Of a stretch of 64,000 nt of DNA, positions 53,583 through 62,011 are shown one piece after another. The position numbers were made by a program, and so were the translations under genes. Each line of letters opens with the position of its first letter. Position 1 is the first letter of the stretch. Source of the stretch: Methylococcales bacterium (GTDB lineage Bacteria > Pseudomonadota > Gammaproteobacteria > Methylococcales > Methylomonadaceae); assembly GCA_028712795.1 (NCBI GenBank), contig JAQTPT010000003.1, positions 62,001 through 126,000 of the forward strand. The letters are read 5' to 3'. The notes under the pieces were generated by a model. It saw only the letters and a program-made list of their open reading frames with translations, searched no databases and was not told the DNA's origin.

Positions 53583-53802
53583 GGTCGCTTCCTGATTGTT
53601 TTGTGTGTCAGTCATTATTATGTCCTCAATAGTTATAGCCGAAATGCAGCCATGCAGAGTTGACTACATGAAAATAATATCAAATTCCTAAAACTTATAC
53701 AATAAAATAATGTTAAAAGTTATATATAATAAATAAGTCGGATAATACAGTGCTTTTTGTTATACTTTCATGCTATAAAGTACATTCGCAGAAGGAGTCT
53801 TT

Positions 53803-54435
53803 ATGGCTGAGAAGATCGGGTCGCGGCAGCAGCAAATTTTAAATCTTCTGCTTGAAAATAAAGCAGGACTCAGTATTGACGAGATAGCCACTGCATTAAG
53901 TATTTCCCGAAACGCTGTGCAGCAGCATTTTGTTGTGCTGGAAAGAGACGGCTATATACAAACGGGGGTGCTTAATAAAACAGCGGGGCGTCCGGTGCGT
54001 AGCTATGTTTTGACCGAAGCAGGAATTAACAGTTTTCCAAAGCAATATGCCTGGTTTTCTGATCTCATTCTTACTGATCTAAAAAACGATCTCGGTACCG
54101 AAGCTTTTCTGCGCTATCTGCATAAGTTGGGTAGTAACCTGTCAAAAAGTCTGTTGCCCCAATTTGAAGGAAAACAGACAGACGAGCGGATTGAGGCATT
54201 ATTGAAAGTCATGGATGGGTTGGGTTTTAATGTAAAGAACATGACAGATCCCGGCAGTACTGAGCGAACTATTGAAGCCTGTAATTGCATTTATCATGAT
54301 CTGGCTCAAAAACATGAAGAAATTTGTGAACTTGATAAAACTCTCATCTCTGCATTGCTGGATAAAGAAATTGAACATGTAGAGTGCATGGCAAAAGGTG
54401 GCGCTGTTTGCCGCTTCAAAATCATCAATAAATAA
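53803..54435 (+). CDS. SufR-like HTH regulator with C-terminal cysteine cluster
   Basis: A 210-residue regulator. Residues 5-60 form a winged helix (RQQQILNLLLENKAGLSIDE; ISRNAVQQHFVVLERDGYIQ) with the TAGRPVRSYVLTEAG wing. The C-terminal part has Cys160, Cys162, Cys175, Cys195 and Cys203, arranged as CNC ... ICEL ... ECMAKGGAVCRF, the pattern that holds an Fe-S cluster in SufR-type repressors. It is divergent from the truncated globin gene, so it probably controls the globin and reductase genes in response to NO, oxygen or Fe-S status. GAAGGAG lies five bases before ATG. It is not NsrR or a plain ArsR protein. Confidence 0.85.
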   Translation: MAEKIGSRQQQILNLLLENKAGLSIDEIATALSISRNAVQQHFVVLERDGYIQTGVLNKTAGRPVRSYVLTEAGINSFPKQYAWFSDLILTDLKNDLGTEAFLRYLHKLGSNLSKSLLPQFEGKQTDERIEALLKVMDGLGFNVKNMTDPGSTERTIEACNCIYHDLAQKHEEICELDKTLISALLDKEIEHVECMAKGGAVCRFKIINK

Positions 54436-54753
54436 CCGGTTAGTTCCGCCAAACCAGCTCCAAAAAGAATACCTCTGATGACCATAATGTTAATTGAATA
54501 GCGGTCTCTGAATGACCGCTTTCCAAAATAGACCGGCCTTTCACAGGAAGAAGATGATCGTCCGAAATTGGCTGTTCTGCAAAGCCTTGCATAACGGCCA
54601 TAAAAAGAAAGCACAGGTTTCCAGTGAAAGGCTGGTTAATCATGAAAGTTGTCATTCAGAAGTCGCCAGCGATAGGTATCCATATACCTAAAGCAGTCAC
54701 TGATAATTATTAGCGGTGATAGTCTTAGATAATCCAATATATACATCCACTAA
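54436..54753. other. Intergenic region before the insertion sequence
   Basis: AGCGGTC (54500-54506) and GACCGCT (54514-54520) form a seven-pair hairpin that may terminate the regulator transcript. Open frames on the minus strand here are not family-like and overlap the regulator's end. Nothing else was recognised. Confidence 0.45.
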
Positions 54754-56076
54754 GGAACATGCATAAAATAACTTATGCAACTTCTAAAATTGTCGCTTCA
54801 GGAATGGCAGTATAATTCCATTGCCCCAGATGCTTATCAAATACAATTCGCATGGATTCTTTAAACCCCTCCACAACTTTTCTGCCCGTTTCATAAACCT
54901 TGTTAAAAATACAGGCAAAGACTTTTAATCCAGCTTTTGTTGTGGTCTTTTCTATTAACTCTTTCATAAATACATGGCTGATTAAAATCATGCCGGATAA
55001 TTCGCGGGTAATATGAGGAAATACCCGGTGCTCAATGGGATTCCATTTAGACGTGTACGGCGGATAATGCGCTATGCGTATTTCAATGCCGATCTCTTCC
55101 ACTAAAGCCTGCAAATCCTGTTTGAAAATAAAGTGCCTGGAGGAGTTACTGCCACCGCCATCCATCAGTAATAAAATGGATGTTGCCAGAGGATAGTACA
55201 GGCTTCCATAGGTGGACCACCAGTGACGAATCGAATCACAGGAAAATTCGCTGGTGTCACGGCTTGTCCCAATGTTGACGTAGGCTTCATTGCGTTCCAT
55301 GTCATAAAGCGTATGAGGCACGGCGACACCTTCGGCTAAGGAAGGGAAATCATGATCAAAAACCTCTACAGTTTCAGTTGTATAGACCTTACCCTCACGA
55401 AACAGATTACCTATCAGCTCCTTTTTCTTGGCATCCACGCTGATGACAGGATTTCCCGCAGCAGAATATAAAGCTCTCAATTCAGCGATACGCTCAAACT
55501 GGGCATTGCGGTTTACATGCCCGCCGGCCGCTTTCTTTTTCAAGGCCTTGCGCTTCACATAGTCATTCTTTTTTAATAATTTTCTGACAATATTGCGGCT
55601 CACTTTAAAACCCTCTTCAGCCAATAGAGAGCCAATTTTGGCACTGGTCAAATTAGTCCATTTTTTTGTTTCATCCATCGGATCGCCTGCCGTATGCTCT
55701 TTTAATAAAACCAGGAAAACCTCATTAATATCAGGTTCCTTTTCAAGCGTAAGCTTCCTGCCTCCACCTGCTTTCCTATTGCGGTTTTTAGGCAGAGTTT
55801 CTGCTTCGCCAAGTTCTTTAATCCCCACCGATACGGTATCTCGCGAGCAGCCAAAAAGTCCAGCAATATAGCTGATGCCGTCATAGAGAAACTTTAAGGC
55901 TTCGACCCCAGCATATAGCCGTCTACTTTTCTCTGGCAGACGGTTATACAATTCTTGCATCTGTGCTTCAATTTCTTTGGCGTAAGTTTTTATCATTTGT
56001 CAATTTTGAATAAAGTTTCATTCGCGCAAAGTATAATTCTTGAACTGAACTTGCCTAAATTATTTATGCTAATTCC
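54754..56076 (-). mobile_element. Insertion sequence of the ISAzo13 family
   Basis: About 1.32 kb containing one transposase gene. The two ends are imperfect inverted repeats: GGAACATGCATAAAATAACT then TATGCAACTT at the left and, read inward from the right, GGAATTAGCATAAATAATTT then AGGCAAGTT. A target duplication could not be assigned with confidence, so the outer limits may be off by a few bases. The element lies between the Fe-S regulator and a small membrane protein gene. Confidence 0.75.
54773..55996 (-). CDS. ISAzo13 family transposase
   Basis: A 407-residue, apparently intact DDE transposase. After an N-terminal HTH (FLYDGISYIAGLFGCSRDTV) come VISVDAKKKELIGNLFREGK (first catalytic Asp), LLLMDGGGSNSSRHFIFKQD (second Asp) and YPPYTSKWNPIEHRVFPHIT (catalytic Glu in the SKWNxIEHRxF motif), all features of ISAzo13. 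The frame has no stop or shift and the start ATG is 80 bases inside the right terminal repeat. The element may therefore be active. One copy only in this window. Confidence 0.92.
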   Translation of the reverse strand: MIKTYAKEIEAQMQELYNRLPEKSRRLYAGVEALKFLYDGISYIAGLFGCSRDTVSVGIKELGEAETLPKNRNRKAGGGRKLTLEKEPDINEVFLVLLKEHTAGDPMDETKKWTNLTSAKIGSLLAEEGFKVSRNIVRKLLKKNDYVKRKALKKKAAGGHVNRNAQFERIAELRALYSAAGNPVISVDAKKKELIGNLFREGKVYTTETVEVFDHDFPSLAEGVAVPHTLYDMERNEAYVNIGTSRDTSEFSCDSIRHWWSTYGSLYYPLATSILLLMDGGGSNSSRHFIFKQDLQALVEEIGIEIRIAHYPPYTSKWNPIEHRVFPHITRELSGMILISHVFMKELIEKTTTKAGLKVFACIFNKVYETGRKVVEGFKESMRIVFDKHLGQWNYTAIPEATILEVA

Positions 56077-56169
56077 ATAGGTATTTATACGTATTTTATT
56101 TTGTTTTTTTGTTTGATTAAATGATGTTGGCTCAGAATTGCTGGAGTTTGACTCAATTTATGCTCATTT

Positions 56170-56199
56170 CTATATCTATATCTATATCTATATCTATAT
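56170..56199. repeat. Hexanucleotide tandem repeat (CTATAT x5)
   Basis: Five perfect head-to-tail copies of CTATAT, preceded by TTT and followed by TTATAC. It ends 32 bases before the start codon of a small membrane protein gene. A change in copy number would alter the spacing of any upstream promoter or the untranslated leader. Confidence 0.9.
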
Positions 56200-56231
56200 T
56201 TATACATGAATATTAAAATGGAGAACAATCA

Positions 56232-56435
56232 ATGAAAAAGGTTATTAAAAATTCGTACAAAAACGAAATATATCAACAAGCTGCCGAATATAAGATGAAA
56301 CAATTAAAATCATTATTGATTAAGCTGCCAGCAGTGGTATGGCTAACTTCTTCTTATATGTTTTTTGAAGTTTCGCCACCAATTGCCACTTGGTTTTTTT
56401 TAATCGGATTGATAGGTTTTCAATCTATCTATTAA
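56232..56435 (+). CDS. Small hypothetical membrane protein, 67 residues
   Basis: Begins MKKVIKNSYKNEIYQQAAEY, a basic amphipathic stretch, then LIKLPAVVWLTSSYMFFEVS and ATWFFLIGLIGFQSIY, two hydrophobic helices joined by SPP. GGAGA lies nine bases before ATG and a good terminator follows at 56444, so it looks like a complete small transcription unit. No family was recognised. It lies just past an insertion sequence and behind a tandem hexamer repeat. Confidence 0.65.
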   Translation: MKKVIKNSYKNEIYQQAAEYKMKQLKSLLIKLPAVVWLTSSYMFFEVSPPIATWFFLIGLIGFQSIY

Positions 56436-56443
56436 CAAAATCA

Positions 56444-56467
56444 AAGCCGGGTAAAACCGGCTTTTTT
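56444..56467 (+). terminator. Rho-independent terminator of the small membrane protein gene
   Basis: AAGCCGG (56444-56450), loop GTAAAA, CCGGCTT (56457-56463) and a T-run. The position eight bases after the stop codon supports transcription of the small gene from the left. Confidence 0.88.
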
Positions 56468-56646
56468 GTGCCTGAAATTCTGGCAGGAATTGTCGATAGG
56501 AATCGGGCAATATTTTTCGAATGAGAGTGCAGCCTTGAGCGTTTGGCTGTATAAATGGCGGTATATTTCAAAATAAAAATATAACAATTCTTTAAGAATA
56601 GGTCATGCAGAGTCTTTTGTGATAGAGGCCGCAACAGAATTAGTGG

Positions 56647-56679
56647 AACCCGCAATTCATAAAGCTTAGCGGGTTTTTT
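56647..56679 (+). terminator. Hairpin with T-run, upstream gene not visible
   Basis: AACCCGC (56647-56653) pairs with GCGGGTT (56669-56675) around a 15-base loop and is followed by TTTT. The sequence between it and the previous terminator contains no gene, so it may belong to a short RNA or be left from a lost gene. Confidence 0.6.
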
Positions 56680-57064
56680 ATTGTCCAGGGAAGTGCAATA
56701 GCATGTTGTGACAATCGTTGGTAAGTAGGGGTAATATTAGGGGTAACACAGCACAAAACAGACTGTTGATTGATGGTAGGGGTTCATTACGGTCTCCTGA
56801 AATGGATGATGGACTCACCACTCCAAAACACCGGAAAAACTATGTCAAGTTATTGAAAATTCATTTTGCCTGTAACCCAGTAAAATTAGGCTTCTCAGCC
56901 AACAATCATCTACGCACTACACATAGTTTAGATCTACATCTACACCTAGGGGTCGACTGCTGACGCAAGCGTTTTCCGATAGCTGACGTTCATTTTTGTG
57001 CAGTGTGACTGGCAAATCCTGGCCCAAAGCTGCCAGATGCAATTTGTATATGAATGGCTGGCTC
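56680..57064. other. Non-coding stretch between IS region and signalling genes
   Basis: Contains the near-duplicate TAGGGGTAATATTAGGGGTAA (two copies of TAGGGGTAA). An open frame at 56718-56963 is not family-like. No promoter or intact gene was found; the convergent signalling operon ends at 57065 without a clear terminator. Confidence 0.4.
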
Positions 57065-59554
57065 TTATCCGGAAGCGGATGCTTGGGTTTTTTTCAACAA
57101 CTTCTCAAAATCCTCTGCCGGCAACGGTCTTGACCATAGATAACCTTGTCCGTAATTACATCCGATATGTTTGAGCAAGGCGTACTGCTCTTGGGTTTCC
57201 ACCCCTTCAGCGATAACCATGATGCCAAGTTTATGCGCCATCGCGATCATCGCCTCGCATAGCGTTAGCTCTTTTGATGCTGGGGAAAGGTTGCCAACGA
57301 AGGATGAGTCGATCTTAAGGTAGTCAATGTTAAACTTCTTGAGATAGGGAAGCGAAGAGGCCCCCGTTCCGAAATCATCCAGCGCAACCTGCATCCCGTT
57401 ATTATGGTATGCCAGCAACTGGCTGCTGATTTTTTCCCTGGACTGCATTAGTATGCCCTCGGTGATTTCAACTACGATGCTCTGTCCAGGCAGATTGAAT
57501 TCTTTCAGGCAATCAAACCATGTCGTGTGCATTTTTGATTCAGCCCTGTACTGATCTGGCGACGTATTGACGCTAATCTGAAACTCCGGATGAGAGTTTG
57601 CCCGGCAGCGCGCTGTTTGAGCGGCCACCTGACGAAATACCCAGTCGCCAATCTCTATGATTAGACCCGTTTCCTCAGCGATTGCAATGAAGTCGGCCGA
57701 ACTGAGCAAGCCGCGTATGGGATGTTCCCAACGGATGAACGCCTCTGCCTTTTGAATCACACCTGTTGCGAGCTCGACGATGGGCTGGTAATAAACTCTG
57801 AACTGATCTTCACTCAGCGCCGTGTGCAAGTCATTCACGGTCTGCATGTGGATGTCCGCCGCCATCTGCATCGAAGGCGTAAAATAGTTAAAACGGTTGC
57901 GTCCTTGTGATTTGGCTGCGTACATCGCTTGGTCAGCGTTCTTGAACAAAGCGACTACATCCGCTGCATCGCCGGGATAGAGGGTAATCCCAATGCTGGC
58001 TGAGATATAGGCCATCTCCTCGCCTAACCGGTAAGGCGCGGCCAACTTGTCCAGAATGTTAATGGCAACGCGCCCCACGCTGTCAACGTCAACCAGATCA
58101 CTGAGGAGAATAATGAACTCGTCCCCGCCCAGGCGCCCCACCGTGTCAGTTTCGCGCACGCAACTCAACATCCGCCGGGCAGCCTCGTTGAGAAGGCTGT
58201 CGCCCATGTCATGCCCAAGGGCATCGTTAACCTCCTTGAAACGGTCAAGATCAAGAAGGAGCAGCGCCAAAGGCAATCCCGTCCGGCGGGATTTTTTGAT
58301 TAATTGATCCAGACGGTCATACACCCTGCGCCGGTTGGGTAGCCCGGTCAACTCATCAAAGTTGGCCTGCTTCCAGATAACTTCCTCGGATTTCTTCTTT
58401 TCGCTCATGTCGGAGAACAGGGACACCCGGCGATGAACGGAACCATCTTCATTCAGGATGGTATTAATGGCGAGCCATGCCGGGAAAATCTCTCCGTTTT
58501 TGCGCCGGTTCCAGATTTCACCCCGCCATGTTCCGCTCGTGTTGAGCGCATGCCACATCGCTTGGTAGAACTCATTGTCATGTCGTCCCGATTTGAGGAT
58601 CCTCGGGTTTTTACCGGTTACGTCTTCCAAGGTGTAGCCTGTCATCTCCGTGAAGGAGGGGTTGATGGCAATGATATCGTTGCCGGCATCCGTGACTACC
58701 ATCCCTTCAGTGCTGTTAAAGTATACCAGGGCCGCCAGCTGCAAAGCTTCTTCGGCATGCTTGCGTCCGCTGATATCGCGTACAATTCCCTGCACATAGC
58801 CCTGGCCGTCGAACTGCATGACCGAGGTGGTTACTTCTGCCGGGATAATCTCGCCATTTGGTTTTTGCAAAGACAGTTCAAAGGTAGTACCCATGCTTGT
58901 ATGAACAACTTCTAAAAACTTTTGGCGCGAGACTTCCTTGAATTGCCCGGGGCAGACTGACCCTATCTCTTGTCCTTTCAAGTCATCGAGTGTCATGCCA
59001 CTCATCCGTTCAAACTCCGGATTGCAGTCGACCACTTTGCCGGTGCTGCCATCCAGCAGCACGATGCCATCGCGCGCTTCGGCAAACAGGGTGCGATATT
59101 TTGTCTCTGCCAATTTCCGTTTGCGGATTTCCTTTTCCATTGACAAGGTTCCCGAGATCGCTGAAGCAAGCCGTCCCATCCGGTCTTTCAAGATGTAGTC
59201 TTTGGCTCCGGCCTTCAGCAGCTCCACTGCGGTTTCATCTCCCAACACACCGGTAACCATGACCACCGGCACTTCCGGATGGGTCTCCTGCACGATCTTG
59301 ACTGCGGAAAGTCCATCAAAGGAGGGAAGTTTGTAATCCGCGAGAACGATATCGGGTTTGAATTCGTCGAGAGCCTGCACAAACCCCTCGCGCGTGTCCA
59401 CACGCTCCGAAACGAAGGCGGTGCCTGCACCGAGCAGAGCTAGCTCGATCAGTTTGGCGTCGGAAGGATCATCCTCCAGCATCAATATGCGGATTTCGGG
59501 GCTCATTGGGTTATTGGCATTCATTGGGTTATTCCAGTATAAATCCGTGTGCAT
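57065..59554 (-). CDS. Response regulator with PAS, GGDEF and EAL domains
   Basis: An 829-residue cyclic-di-GMP protein. Order: receiver domain (about 20-140; RILMLEDDPSDAKL, Asp in VLADYKLPSFDG), PAS (150-270; VLLDGSTGKVVDCNPEFERM), second PAS (280-395), GGDEF (405-570; RLGGDEFIILL intact) and EAL (580-825; KAEAFIRWEHP, DDFGTGASSL, IAEGVETQEQ). The EAL triplet reads EAF, but the catalytic Glu and the DDFGTG motif remain, so both synthesis and breakdown of c-di-GMP are possible. The first 270 residues are closely related to those of the next gene upstream (59626). Start ambiguous: 59554, 59524 or 59506. Last gene of the leftward operon. Confidence 0.92.
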   Translation of the reverse strand: MHTDLYWNNPMNANNPMSPEIRILMLEDDPSDAKLIELALLGAGTAFVSERVDTREGFVQALDEFKPDIVLADYKLPSFDGLSAVKIVQETHPEVPVVMVTGVLGDETAVELLKAGAKDYILKDRMGRLASAISGTLSMEKEIRKRKLAETKYRTLFAEARDGIVLLDGSTGKVVDCNPEFERMSGMTLDDLKGQEIGSVCPGQFKEVSRQKFLEVVHTSMGTTFELSLQKPNGEIIPAEVTTSVMQFDGQGYVQGIVRDISGRKHAEEALQLAALVYFNSTEGMVVTDAGNDIIAINPSFTEMTGYTLEDVTGKNPRILKSGRHDNEFYQAMWHALNTSGTWRGEIWNRRKNGEIFPAWLAINTILNEDGSVHRRVSLFSDMSEKKKSEEVIWKQANFDELTGLPNRRRVYDRLDQLIKKSRRTGLPLALLLLDLDRFKEVNDALGHDMGDSLLNEAARRMLSCVRETDTVGRLGGDEFIILLSDLVDVDSVGRVAINILDKLAAPYRLGEEMAYISASIGITLYPGDAADVVALFKNADQAMYAAKSQGRNRFNYFTPSMQMAADIHMQTVNDLHTALSEDQFRVYYQPIVELATGVIQKAEAFIRWEHPIRGLLSSADFIAIAEETGLIIEIGDWVFRQVAAQTARCRANSHPEFQISVNTSPDQYRAESKMHTTWFDCLKEFNLPGQSIVVEITEGILMQSREKISSQLLAYHNNGMQVALDDFGTGASSLPYLKKFNIDYLKIDSSFVGNLSPASKELTLCEAMIAMAHKLGIMVIAEGVETQEQYALLKHIGCNYGQGYLWSRPLPAEDFEKLLKKTQASASG

Positions 59555-59625
59555 TGAAAAAGACAGATAGGATCATGAGTTGGGTATCGTTCATAAAGGA
59601 GCGCATCCACGACCAATCCAACACA

Positions 59626-61539
59626 TCACATAGACTGGCTGGAAAAGGCAAAACCTTTCTTCCAGAATTGCTGAATGCAGGCATCAACTACTTCAGTGTT
59701 ATAAGTTCTGCCTCGGTTTTTCTCAATTTCCTCGAGCGCAACATCAATGCCCAGCGCCGCTCGATAGGGACGGTGCGAAGACATGGCTTCAACCGTGTCG
59801 GCAACTGCGATGATTTGCGCGCCCAGCGTAATCTCGGCGGCTTTCAGTCCATTCGGGTAACCGGACCCGTCAAGCCGTTCATGATGCTGATAGACCATCT
59901 CCTTAATAGCCCATGGAGGATCAATTTGTTTCAGAATGTCGTAACCAGCCTCGGAGTGGGTCTGGATTAGCTTAAATTGAAGGTCGGTCAACTTGCCTGG
60001 TCTGATTAATATTTCAGGCGGAACTTGAATCTTGCCCAGATCGTGTATCAGCGCAGCGAGATAAATGCCATGAACGTCTTCATCCGGCAACCCAAGCTCA
60101 CGGGCGATAACCTCGGACAATTCAGCGACACGACGCTGGTGGCCGGCGGTATAGGGATCGCGTATCTCGACGATCGTAGCCATGGCCGCAATACTGTTTT
60201 CAAAGCTTCGCAGCAGACGGGCCGCGCCTTGATCCTTCAGGATGCGGGTGCGCAAAGTGATGATGCCAAAGGCAAGGTCATCGGCGAGTTCGCCAAGCAA
60301 CTGAACTTCAGGTTCAGTGAAGCCATTGCATTCGGATGAGCAGATGGTTAATGCGCCGATTACCTGAGCCTGGGATGTCAGTGGCAAAGCGAGTACGGCA
60401 CGGTAGCCGCATTCAATACTGTGACCGCGCCAGGGCAGGTAAGCCGGATCGGTTTGCGCATCTTGAATGACACAGGGCTTCTGCGTCCGGATCGCAATGC
60501 CGGCGGGATCAAGGCCATATTCGTTATCCGCCAAGGTCATTTGAGCCCGTTCGGGATAATCTGCTTCGCACCCGGAAGTTGCTACAGAAAGCACCGTTTT
60601 TTGTTCATCGTGCCCGGCAAAACCGACCCACGCCATCCGGTATCCGGCGTTTTTGGTAATGATCCGGCACATGTCATTCAGGAGTTGGAGCTCATCGGTT
60701 GCATGAATCAGAAGTTGATTGCAGATGGATATAGTGCGCAAGGCGCGGTTGATGCGTTGCAGTTTATTTTGGGCCTGCTTGCGTTCGGAGATATCGCGTA
60801 CAATTCCCTGCACATAGCACTGGCCGTCGACTTGCATGACCGAGGCGCTTACTTCCGCCGGGATAATCTCCCCATTGGGCCGGTGCAACGATAGTTCATC
60901 CTTACCGCCCACGCCAGACTGAACAACTTCCAAAAGCTTTTTGCGCTCAGCTTCCTTGATTTCCACCGGATATAGCGACTCTATCTCTTGTCCTTTCAAC
61001 TCATCGAGTGTCTTTCCACTCATCAGTTCAAACTCCGGATTACAGTCGACCACAATCCCGGTGCCGCACTCCAAAAGTACGATGCCATCGCGCGCTTTTG
61101 CAAACAGGGCGCGATACTTTTCCTCCGCCAATTTCCGTTTGCGGTTGTCCTCTTTTTCCGACAAGGTTCTCAATATTGCTGAAGCAAGCCGCCCCATCCG
61201 GTCTTTCAAGATATAGTCTTTCGCGCCGGCCTTCAGCAGATCAACCGCGGTTTCATCGCTCAATCCGCCGCTGACCATGATCACAGGCACTTCAGGATGG
61301 GTCTCCTGGACAATATTGACTGCGGAAAGTCCATCAAAGGCGGGAAGTTTATAATCCGCGAGAATGATATCGGGTTTGAAGCCGTCGAGAGCCTGCACAA
61401 ACCCACCGCGCGTGTCCACACGTTCGGAAACGAAGGCTATGCCTGCCCTGAGCAGCTCCAGTTCCATCAGCTTGGCGTCAGAAGGGTCATCCTCCAGTAT
61501 CAGTATGCGGATTTCGGGGTTCATCGGGTCTTTTTCCAT
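59626..61539 (-). CDS. Response regulator with PAS, GAF and HD-GYP domains
   Basis: A 637-residue protein: receiver (RILILEDDPSDAKLMELELL, ILADYKLPAFDG), PAS (VLLECGTGIVVDCNPEFELM), GAF (about 275-430; DELQLLNDMCRIITKNAGYR, VLALPLTSQAQVIGAL) and HD-GYP (about 455-630; HDLGKIQVPPEILIRPGKLT, HHERLDGSGYPNGL). HD-GYP proteins hydrolyse c-di-GMP to GMP; all metal-binding histidines and aspartates appear to be present. The REC-PAS half is a near-duplicate of that in the neighbouring GGDEF-EAL protein. GGAAAAAGACCC before ATG at 61524 suggests translation may start five codons inside the longest frame. Confidence 0.92.
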   Translation of the reverse strand: MEKDPMNPEIRILILEDDPSDAKLMELELLRAGIAFVSERVDTRGGFVQALDGFKPDIILADYKLPAFDGLSAVNIVQETHPEVPVIMVSGGLSDETAVDLLKAGAKDYILKDRMGRLASAILRTLSEKEDNRKRKLAEEKYRALFAKARDGIVLLECGTGIVVDCNPEFELMSGKTLDELKGQEIESLYPVEIKEAERKKLLEVVQSGVGGKDELSLHRPNGEIIPAEVSASVMQVDGQCYVQGIVRDISERKQAQNKLQRINRALRTISICNQLLIHATDELQLLNDMCRIITKNAGYRMAWVGFAGHDEQKTVLSVATSGCEADYPERAQMTLADNEYGLDPAGIAIRTQKPCVIQDAQTDPAYLPWRGHSIECGYRAVLALPLTSQAQVIGALTICSSECNGFTEPEVQLLGELADDLAFGIITLRTRILKDQGAARLLRSFENSIAAMATIVEIRDPYTAGHQRRVAELSEVIARELGLPDEDVHGIYLAALIHDLGKIQVPPEILIRPGKLTDLQFKLIQTHSEAGYDILKQIDPPWAIKEMVYQHHERLDGSGYPNGLKAAEITLGAQIIAVADTVEAMSSHRPYRAALGIDVALEEIEKNRGRTYNTEVVDACIQQFWKKGFAFSSQSM

Positions 61540-61573
61540 ATAAATTCATGGGTATCCATACAGGCAGCCATGA

Positions 61574-61993
61574 TCATTCGAGTGGCGGCGGCTCGTTAAG
61601 CACCAGCCAGTACAAACCGAGGTTCTGCATGGCATTGATAAATTGCTCAAAGTCGACAGGTTTATGAATGTAACTGTTGGCGCCCAGCTTGTAACCATTG
61701 AGAATGTCGAGTTCTTCTTTGGATGAGGTGAGTATCACTACGGGCAGGAGTTCAGTGCGGTTATCAGCGCGCAAACGCTTCAATACTTCGAACCCGTCAA
61801 TTTTGGGTAGTTTGAGATCGAGCAATATCAGCGCGGGGGTTACAGGTTTTTCACCCAGCAGCAAATCCAGCGCTTCGACGCCGTCCCTGGCTACAATGAT
61901 TTCGTTCACAATATTGCTCTTCTTCAGCGCGCGCAATGTCAGCGCTATGTCGTCGGGGTTGTCTTCGACCAGCAGGATAATTTTTTGCTTCAT
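61574..61993 (-). CDS. Single-domain response regulator (Rcp1/CheY-like)
   Basis: A 139-residue receiver domain with IILLVEDNPDDIALTLRALK (acidic pocket), LILLDLKLPKIDGFEVLKRL (phosphorylated Asp), VVILTSSKEELD (Thr/Ser) and IHKPVDFEQF (Lys). The EDNPDD start and NSYIHKPVDF end are typical of Rcp1-type regulators that partner PAS/phytochrome-like kinases. It lies 18 bases after the PAS kinase gene, with GAGGAG six bases before its own ATG. No output domain, so it passes phosphate or acts by binding. Confidence 0.93.
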   Translation of the reverse strand: MKQKIILLVEDNPDDIALTLRALKKSNIVNEIIVARDGVEALDLLLGEKPVTPALILLDLKLPKIDGFEVLKRLRADNRTELLPVVILTSSKEELDILNGYKLGANSYIHKPVDFEQFINAMQNLGLYWLVLNEPPPLE

Positions 61994-62011
61994 GATTTGC
62001 TCCTCATCTTG

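Noticed and set aside
54440..54655. 71-residue minus-strand frame behind the regulator
   Set aside because: No ribosome site, passes through a hairpin, and no protein family pattern.
56718..56963. 81-residue frame suspected to be an integrase remnant
   Set aside because: The AGGGGTAA repeat suggested phage integration, but no integrase motif or tRNA target could be found.
57065..59554. Loss of phosphodiesterase activity because EAL reads EAF
   Set aside because: The catalytic glutamate and the DDFGTG metal motif are kept; Leu to Phe alone is not evidence of inactivity.
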